Source: an uncultured Eubacteriales bacterium (GTDB lineage Bacteria > Bacillota > Clostridia > Christensenellales > Aristaeellaceae). Taken from it: a stretch of 45,312 nt of DNA. A program made the translations under genes and the position numbers. Positions 40,021-45,312 of the stretch are shown here, in pieces; positions within the stretch are counted from its first letter, which is position 1; every line of letters begins with the position of its first letter. The stretch lies in the NCBI GenBank assembly GCA_902778995.1, contig CACYZW010000008.1:1-45312 (forward strand). The letters run 5' to 3'. A model generated the notes under the pieces. The model worked only from the letters and a program-made list of their open reading frames with translations, was not told where the DNA came from and made no database searches.

Positions 40021-41720
40021 GCCTCATTCTCCCTCTCAATTTCTTTTTCTCGGATGATTAAACGCTCGAATTCCCCGGGCGGCAACGGTCGCGAGAAGTA
40101 GAAGCCCTGCACCAGTTCGCAACCGGCTTCCTTCAGCATCTCAAGCTGCTGGCGGGTCTCCACGCCTTCCGCCACGACCGGCACCTTGAGATACTTTGCA
40201 ATGTCCAGCACCACCTCGACCAGTCGAAAATCCTTTTCGCTGTGTCCGATGTTGCGCACGAACGTCATGTCCATTTTCAGTACGTCAATGGGCATGCAGG
40301 AAAGCATGTTCAGCGACGAATAGCCCGAGCCAAAGTCATCCATTTCTATCTCGAAGCCGCAGTTGCGCAGGCGGTTGATCAGCTCGATCATCTGCTCCGC
40401 GTTATCCGTATAGGCCGACTCGGTGACCTCCAGCTTCAACAGCTTGTGATCCAGCCCGTATTGCCGAACCAGCGCGTCCAGCCGCTCCTCCAGCGACGGG
40501 TCGAACACGTCCACGCGGGACAGGTTCACGGACACCGGCAGCGTCACCCCGATTTTGTCCCGCCATTCTGCGATCTGCCTGGCCGCTTCGTTCCAGACGT
40601 AATTGTCGACGGCGCTGATCTGGCCGTTGCCCTCGAAGAGCGGTATGAACGTCCCGGGGGATACCATGCCCAGCTCCGGATGCTGCCAGCGAATCAGCGC
40701 CTCGGCGCTGGACAGCTTGGGCGGATCGCACTGGATGTCATACTTGGGCTGGTAGTACACCGTCAGTTCCTTTTCATCCACAGCGCGCCGCAGATCGTTT
40801 AGCAGGCGCTGGTTCAGGATCTCCCGAAGGCGCATCTCCTCGTCATAAACCATCAGATGGGTCTTGTAGTTGCCGCGTATCATGCTGCAAGCAGCGCAGG
40901 CGCGGTCAAACAACAGCTCCGGCTCCACATCCTCCCGCCAGGGCGCGACGCCCATGCGCAGGCGGATGTTGGCGGTCTTGGAAAGGGCGCTGACCCTTTT
41001 CTGCAACCGATCCAGCAGCGCCTGATAGTTGTCCTGGTGCAGGCAATAGATATCGAACCGATCTGCCTCGAACCGGCTGGTGATGCCCTCGGTCTCGCTG
41101 AGGAAGGCTCGAATCTCATCGCCGATGATCCGCAGCACCTTGTCGCCGAATTCGCGCCCGTTCAATGCGTTGACGGAATGGAACTGCTCGATGTTGACGA
41201 CCACGGCGTCCATGTGCCAGTTCGGATGATAGCGATGGATCCGATTGGCATATTCGAAGAAGAAGTTTCGGCTGTAGAGCATCGTCAGCTGATCGTGCTC
41301 CGCGGCGGAAATCAGCTGGCGGCCTTCGCTCAGCTCTATGATGCGCCCAACGCGGGCCAATATGACCTCGTGCATGTCAAAGGGCTTGGTGATAAAGTCC
41401 GCCGCGCCCATTTGCAGCGCCTTGAGCTCGGCGCTTCGCTCCGCTGTCAGCACGATGATGGGAATGCTGTTCAGGAATTCATCGTTGCGAACGTGTTCGA
41501 GCACCTGAAAGCCGTCCATTACGGGCATGATGAGGTCCAACAACACGACGGAGAGCCTGTTGCGGTGCTGCTGGATCAAGTCCAGCGCTTCCCGGCCATT
41601 GGAAGCGTAGATGATTTCATAATAATCCTCCAGGATCATCCCCAGCACATCGCGGTTGATCTCCTGGTCGTCTACAATCAAAACCAGCTGAGGCTTTTTC
41701 AGTTGTTTGGATTTGATCAT
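40017..41720 (-). CDS. Response regulator with degenerate GGDEF and EAL domains
   Basis: This 567-residue protein has a receiver (about 12-130, D62 in VLLDLIMPVMDG, K in ITKPF), a GGDEF-fold domain (about 145-295) with EADRF at the signature so it is probably inactive, and an EAL domain (about 305-560). Catalytic residues look intact: SAEALIRW, NLSR, LEVTES, DDFGSGYSSL, LKMDM, EGVET and LVQGFYFSRP. It should hydrolyse cyclic di-GMP in response to phosphorylation. The start at 41720 has GGAGG 8 bases upstream; an in-frame TTG at 41735 contains the ribosome site. It sits between the hybrid kinase and HPt genes. Confidence 0.93.
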   Translation of the reverse strand: MIKSKQLKKPQLVLIVDDQEINRDVLGMILEDYYEIIYASNGREALDLIQQHRNRLSVVLLDLIMPVMDGFQVLEHVRNDEFLNSIPIIVLTAERSAELKALQMGAADFITKPFDMHEVILARVGRIIELSEGRQLISAAEHDQLTMLYSRNFFFEYANRIHRYHPNWHMDAVVVNIEQFHSVNALNGREFGDKVLRIIGDEIRAFLSETEGITSRFEADRFDIYCLHQDNYQALLDRLQKRVSALSKTANIRLRMGVAPWREDVEPELLFDRACAACSMIRGNYKTHLMVYDEEMRLREILNQRLLNDLRRAVDEKELTVYYQPKYDIQCDPPKLSSAEALIRWQHPELGMVSPGTFIPLFEGNGQISAVDNYVWNEAARQIAEWRDKIGVTLPVSVNLSRVDVFDPSLEERLDALVRQYGLDHKLLKLEVTESAYTDNAEQMIELINRLRNCGFEIEMDDFGSGYSSLNMLSCMPIDVLKMDMTFVRNIGHSEKDFRLVEVVLDIAKYLKVPVVAEGVETRQQLEMLKEAGCELVQGFYFSRPLPPGEFERLIIREKEIERENEA

Positions 41721-41775
41721 AAACCGTTCCTCCAATCAGGATACCCCATATGCAACGTCTTTCGCCCCATATGCG

Positions 41776-43257
41776 CTATCCGTGTTTTGCCAACAGCCGC
41801 CTGAGGGTATCGTACAGCTGGTCGGTGTCCACCGGCTTGGGCAGGTGGGCGTCCATACCCGCATCCAGGGATTGGCGGACATCCTCTTCAAAGGCATTGG
41901 CAGTCAATGCGACGATGGGGATGGTCTTTGCGTCGTCCCTCGGCAGCGCCCGTATGGCCCGGGCTGCGTCCAGTCCATCCATCACCGGCATGCGCAAATC
42001 CATCAGTATGGCGTCAAAATGCCCCGGCGGGCTCTGCGAGAACAGATCAACGGCAACCTGTCCGTTTTTCGCCCGCTGGGTGGTGATGTCCTCCAACTCC
42101 AGCAGATCCGCCAGCATATCGGCGTTGATGTCGATATCCTCCGCGATCAGTATGTGAAGCCCGGCAAGGACATTCCTTGCCACCAGAGCGCCGTCTTGCA
42201 CCTCGTCCGCCGTCTCGTGGACGACACCAAGCCTGACCGTAATGACGAAGGTACTGCCCCTTCCCTTTTCGCTGCTGACGGCAATATCGCCGTGCATCAT
42301 GTCGATCAGCCTTTTTGTGATCGCAAGTCCCAGACCGCTGCCGCCGTAGCGATTGGTCGTGGTCGCGTCCTCCTGGGCGAAGGATTCAAACAACCTGGGG
42401 ATAAAGGCAGGGTCTATGCCGACGCCCGTATCGCTGATTTCAAAGCGCAGCGTACAGTATGCGCTGTCGATGGCCGTTTGCTCGGTCACAAAGCGAACCG
42501 TGCCACCCTCCGGGGTGAACTTTACCGCGTTCGTAATCACGCTCAACAGCACCTGCCGCAGGCGCAGCACGTCGCCGACGCAGGTGCTTTCAAGCCTGCC
42601 GACGACTTCATGCCGGTAATCCAGGCCCTTTTCGCCGCACAGCGTCTGCGCCAGCACATTCACAAGATCCAACATATCGCCGGGTGAGAAGGGCGCCTCG
42701 TTCAGCTTCATGGCACCGGATTCGATGTAATTCATTTCCAGCACATCGTTGATCATATCCAGCAGGTGATGGGCGCTGGCGTCAATCTGCTTCAGCCGCT
42801 CCCGCGTCTGCGGCTTCAGATCCCCGTCCTGCATGATGATGGCGTCCAGCCCGATGACGGCGTTCAGCGGCGTGCGCATCTCGTGGCTCATGGACGCAAG
42901 GAAATTGGTCTTGGAGCGATTGCTCTCCTCCGCAGCCATCAGTTCTGCCTGGAGCCGTTCGTTTTCGACGATCCGCTGTGTAACGCCTGTAAGTAGCTTG
43001 TACATGACAAATACGAATATGCTGCCGCCGAACAGTATCCCCGCCATGACGATATCCGGATTCCCGAAAAAGCCCACCACGAGGTAGCCAAGCAAAAAGC
43101 ACACCAGCAGCCCGATCGGTATGTACAGGAGTCTGTTATTCGCGTTCCGCGATTTCAACTGCTTGACGTACCGGGCAAAGCGCACGAATCCGTAGATATT
43201 GTAGACCATGAGCAGGCTTCCCAGATACACCATGCCCCGAATCAACCACTGGATCAT
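41776..43257 (-). CDS. Hybrid histidine kinase (HisKA-HATPase-receiver)
   Basis: This 493-residue protein has an N-terminal helix (about 8-25) and two close helices (about 44-64 and 70-90), a short coiled coil, HisKA with H125 in MSHEMRTPLN, HATPase_c with DTGVGI and GGSGLGL, and a receiver with D420 in ILMDLRMPVMDG. There is no obvious extracytoplasmic sensor domain, so the signal is likely sensed in the membrane or through a partner, perhaps the LacI-like protein of the same operon. The start at 43257 has GGGGAGG 8 bases upstream; the GTG at 43266 overlaps that site. First gene of a four-gene operon with a promoter at 43352-43380. Confidence 0.92.
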   Translation of the reverse strand: MIQWLIRGMVYLGSLLMVYNIYGFVRFARYVKQLKSRNANNRLLYIPIGLLVCFLLGYLVVGFFGNPDIVMAGILFGGSIFVFVMYKLLTGVTQRIVENERLQAELMAAEESNRSKTNFLASMSHEMRTPLNAVIGLDAIIMQDGDLKPQTRERLKQIDASAHHLLDMINDVLEMNYIESGAMKLNEAPFSPGDMLDLVNVLAQTLCGEKGLDYRHEVVGRLESTCVGDVLRLRQVLLSVITNAVKFTPEGGTVRFVTEQTAIDSAYCTLRFEISDTGVGIDPAFIPRLFESFAQEDATTTNRYGGSGLGLAITKRLIDMMHGDIAVSSEKGRGSTFVITVRLGVVHETADEVQDGALVARNVLAGLHILIAEDIDINADMLADLLELEDITTQRAKNGQVAVDLFSQSPPGHFDAILMDLRMPVMDGLDAARAIRALPRDDAKTIPIVALTANAFEEDVRQSLDAGMDAHLPKPVDTDQLYDTLRRLLAKHG

Positions 43258-43351
43258 GCGCTTCACCTCCCCAGGGTGCGTCTTTATCGGTCGCGTGAAA
43301 GCGCGCCTCGCTGTCGCAATACTACGCGGTATGCATAATGGCTGTTCTTAC

Positions 43352-43380
43352 ATTTTATCACATAATAATGATTTGCGCAA
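43352..43380 (-). promoter_or_regulatory. Promoter of the block 2 phosphorelay operon
   Basis: On the minus strand, -35 TTGCGC (complement of 43375-43380) and -10 TAAAAT (complement of 43352-43357) are spaced by 17 bases, about 95 bases before the kinase start codon. The -35 resembles the TTGCGT of the gls24 promoter. Confidence 0.55.
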
Positions 43381-43420
43381 TATAAAAACACGTTATTCTC
43401 ACGGCTCGCGCATGAATGCG

Positions 43421-43505
43421 GTTACAGCTCAGGGTTGCTGTTTCCGATCGGGGTCGGCTTACACGCCGCCGACTCCGTTTGGAAACGACTGCCCCGAGCT
43501 GTAAC
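43421..43505. repeat. Long imperfect inverted repeat, possible structured RNA
   Basis: Arms of 38 bases at 43421-43458 and 43468-43505 are complementary at 30 positions by eye, around a 9-base loop. The outer 10 bp (GTTACAGCTC) and the inner GTCGGC are perfect; several mismatches would be G-U pairs in RNA. It lies upstream of the kinase operon, between its promoter and a family 1 element. Confidence 0.7.
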
Positions 43506-43528
43506 GGATCGTACAAGTGACGGGATGA

Positions 43529-43700
43529 TTTAAAGAAAAAACCGCATAATCGAACAGTGAAGAAACGGGATGGGTTTTAGTCGATTGCGAACTACAAAAA
43601 AAGCAGGTTGCCCGGACTGGTAATCAAGGGGTTTTGAAGTCAGCAGATGGTTGAAATTCAGCCGTTATTGCGCCATGAGCATTGTTCGGTGTTTCCCTAA
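43529..43700 (-). mobile_element. Family 1 MITE-like element, diverged (copy D)
   Basis: This 172-base stretch matches the reverse complement of the reference copy at 26574-26747: it opens ..ACCGCATAATCGA.., has TTTTAGTCGATTGC in the middle, then GTTGAAATTCAGCCGTTATTGCGCCATGAGCATTG and a final CGGTGTTTCCCTAA (each shown in part). It is more diverged than the other copies. It ends 10 bases from the stop of the diguanylate cyclase gene and lies upstream of the kinase operon. Confidence 0.75.
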
Positions 43701-43710
43701 GGCGATTTTT

Positions 43711-45057
43711 TTATTCTCCGATCCGGCAACCGTGGCCGCCGGCGGACTTCACCGCGTACAAGGCAGCATCCGCGCGCCTGAATATCTTTTCCGCGTCCTG
43801 CGTCCTGTCCCCATAGGCCACGCCGCAGCTTACGCTGATCGGCGGCAGGCCGTCCTCGCCCCGACCCAGGATCTCGTTGATGCCCGCGACCTTGGCCTTC
43901 ACCTGCTCGGCGTGGCTGGGGCTGGTATGCACCATGATGACCGCGAATTCATCCCCGCCGATGCGACAGACGTGATCCTGCGAACGGAAGCTCTCGTCGA
44001 TTGTCCTTGCCACCTTGATCAGCGCCTTGTCGCCGATCTTATGGCCGCCGTGGTCGTTGATCCCCTTGAATTTGTCCACATCGAACAGCAGCAACGCCGA
44101 TGATTCCCAATTCGTATTCTGCAGGAAGAAGACATAGCCGCTTCGGTTGTGAATGCCCGTGAGTTGGTCGTGGGTCGCGTCATAGGTGAGGCGCTCGGTC
44201 TTTTCCTGGTTGGCCTCGTACATCAGGTTATAGGTCTTTGCGAGAAACTGGAATTCGTTGGAGCCCTTGATGGGGATCGGCTGATCCGCGCGGATGAACA
44301 CCACGGCCCGAAGCAGCGGGCTGATGACCAGCAGTGTGGTCAACACCAGCGTGGACAGCGTAGCGAAGATGGCGATAAAAATCAGGCTTCGCTCCTTGTA
44401 GAGCATGTCGTCCAAGCTTTCCGTAGCCGCCTTTTGATGCTCGTCCACCTCGGCAGTCAGGGTGTCCAGGCAAGCTTGAACATGGTTCGATATGGTCTCC
44501 TTTTTCATGTGGTAAACGTCATCAAACACCATCTTCCTGGCTCGTACATCCTGCTTTTCCGGGGGCAGCAGGGCGTCCTCCTCCGACAGCTCCACCTTTT
44601 GTATCTGCTCCGGATACTCCTGTATATCATAGCCGTAGGCGGCAATGGTCAACCGCATGGCATAGTATTCTCGATCCATCAGCGAGACGGATTCCTCCAT
44701 CGCCGCCTCAAGGGATCGGTAAGCCTCGGTATCGTCGGTGATCCGGGCGATGCTCTCCAGCGCCTTATCCCGTCGGCGGGTCACTTCGGCCTCCATAAAA
44801 TAATTGTCCAGATACTTCCGATTTCCGGTTTCCACGAAGCAGCGCACCTGTTCCGTCAGGTAATCGGAAGCCCGTTGCAGGTTGTCGGCGTCACGCTCCC
44901 ACAGGATGTAACTGCCGGTGTATTCCCGCATTCTGGAATAGCCCGTCTTCGTTCTGAAGGTCGCGAACAACAATAAAACCGAAATCACCAACAGCAGCAG
45001 AGCCATCAACAGGTGAATGCCCCGTATGGAGATGCCCTGCATCTTATTGCGCAGCAT
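43711..45057 (-). CDS. Membrane-bound diguanylate cyclase
   Basis: This 448-residue protein has membrane helices at about 13-33 and 225-248 with a helical, extracytoplasmic sensor of about 190 residues between them. A short linker leads to a GGDEF domain (about 285-445). The signature GGDEF is intact at 367-371, and an inhibition-site RSQD stands five residues before it, so product feedback is expected. It should make cyclic di-GMP from GTP at the membrane and is the only intact GGDEF enzyme in the window. GGAGGG lies 11 bases before the ATG at 45057. Family 1 elements lie immediately on both sides of the gene. Confidence 0.94.
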   Translation of the reverse strand: MLRNKMQGISIRGIHLLMALLLLVISVLLLFATFRTKTGYSRMREYTGSYILWERDADNLQRASDYLTEQVRCFVETGNRKYLDNYFMEAEVTRRRDKALESIARITDDTEAYRSLEAAMEESVSLMDREYYAMRLTIAAYGYDIQEYPEQIQKVELSEEDALLPPEKQDVRARKMVFDDVYHMKKETISNHVQACLDTLTAEVDEHQKAATESLDDMLYKERSLIFIAIFATLSTLVLTTLLVISPLLRAVVFIRADQPIPIKGSNEFQFLAKTYNLMYEANQEKTERLTYDATHDQLTGIHNRSGYVFFLQNTNWESSALLLFDVDKFKGINDHGGHKIGDKALIKVARTIDESFRSQDHVCRIGGDEFAVIMVHTSPSHAEQVKAKVAGINEILGRGEDGLPPISVSCGVAYGDRTQDAEKIFRRADAALYAVKSAGGHGCRIGE

Positions 45058-45082
45058 GCTCTAAGATACCCTCCGTAAATGT

Positions 45083-45216
45083 ATAGGAAATACCGCATAA
45101 TCGAATCGTGCAGCAACATGATGAATTTTGGTCGATTGCAAACTGCAAATTTCGAAGGTTTGCTGGCGACAATTCGAGAAATCAGCAGGAAGCAGACGGC
45201 TGAAATTAAGCCGTTA
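45083..45216 (-). mobile_element. Family 1 MITE-like element, interrupted (copy E)
   Basis: The sequence from AGGAAATACCGCATAATCGA (45086 on) to CCGTTA (45216) follows the reverse complement of the reference copy with scattered changes, through about 130 of its 174 bases. At the point where the reference continues ATGCGCCATGAG, a family 2 element begins. The missing end may lie beyond the window. The promoter of the diguanylate cyclase gene must lie in or beyond this element, since only 25 bases separate them. Confidence 0.8.
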
Positions 45217-45312
45217 GAGTGTGTTTCTAAAATGAGGCATGTGCAATTTCGAGTGGATTTGCCTGCAGTTCAAGGCGATTTTCCGCAGGCTTAGCAGGGC
45301 TAAGTCAAGGGA
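45214..45312 (+). mobile_element. Family 2 MITE-like element, cut by the window edge
   Basis: From TTAGAGTGTGTTTCTAAAAT onward the 99 visible bases match the minus strand of the element at 17643-17808, including the inner GGCTTAGCAGGGC..AAGTCAAGGGA. It starts inside copy E of family 1, sharing TTA at the junction, which fits insertion of family 2 into family 1. Confidence 0.8.

Noticed and set aside
43529-45312. Composite transposon carrying the diguanylate cyclase
   Set aside because: No transposase or target duplication is visible; only the flanking elements are reported.

Overview
The window looks like chromosome of a spore-forming member of the Clostridia with high GC. The evidence is a complete spoIIIA operon, an Asp23/Gls24-AmaP pair, the recN-argR-nadK-tlyA-dxs-ispA-xseBA-nusB block that sits next to spoIIIA in many Firmicutes, strong AGGAGG-type ribosome sites, and large secreted peptidoglycan-binding proteins with TPEP linkers of a kind common in gut Clostridia. 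No species is claimed.

Layout. 1-209: three tRNA genes (the first cut by the window edge). 216-2000: a small zinc-ribbon gene, a small secreted protein and a decayed gene. 2030-2647: uridine kinase. 2768-17617, all on the minus strand: spoIIIAA to AH, then gls24/amaP, nusB, xseA, xseB, ispA, dxs, tlyA, nadK, argR, recN. Many of these genes overlap by 4 bases. 17991-26339: two large secreted peptidoglycan-binding proteins around an alpha/beta hydrolase and a Nudix hydrolase. 26787-27806: type I asparaginase. 27821-45057: a signalling island built almost wholly from phosphorelay and cyclic-di-GMP parts.

The island is the main point of interest. Block 1 (35283 down to 27821) encodes a receiver-HD-GYP protein, a hybrid histidine kinase with its own HPt domain, a hybrid kinase fused at its C-terminus to a DegV-type lipid-binding domain, a small ABM-type monooxygenase and a YczE-like membrane protein. 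Facing away from it is a 964-residue EAL/PAS/degenerate-GGDEF protein. Block 2 (43257 down to 38652) encodes a hybrid kinase, a receiver-degenerate GGDEF-EAL protein, a free HPt protein and a LacI-type sugar-binding domain without a DNA-binding head. A membrane diguanylate cyclase with an intact GGDEF and an inhibition site follows upstream. The simplest reading is several membrane sensors feeding phosphate through HPt modules to cyclic-di-GMP-degrading outputs, opposed by one synthase.

Two families of short non-coding elements with terminal inverted repeats (MITE-like) are scattered through the window: family 1 at about 14.2, 26.6, 38.6, 43.6 and 45.1 kb, and family 2 at 17.7 and 45.2 kb with a decayed relative at 12.5 kb. 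One family 1 copy separates a very short spoIIIAF from spoIIIAG, and two same-orientation copies bracket the diguanylate cyclase gene. No transposase gene, CRISPR array, rRNA or origin was seen.
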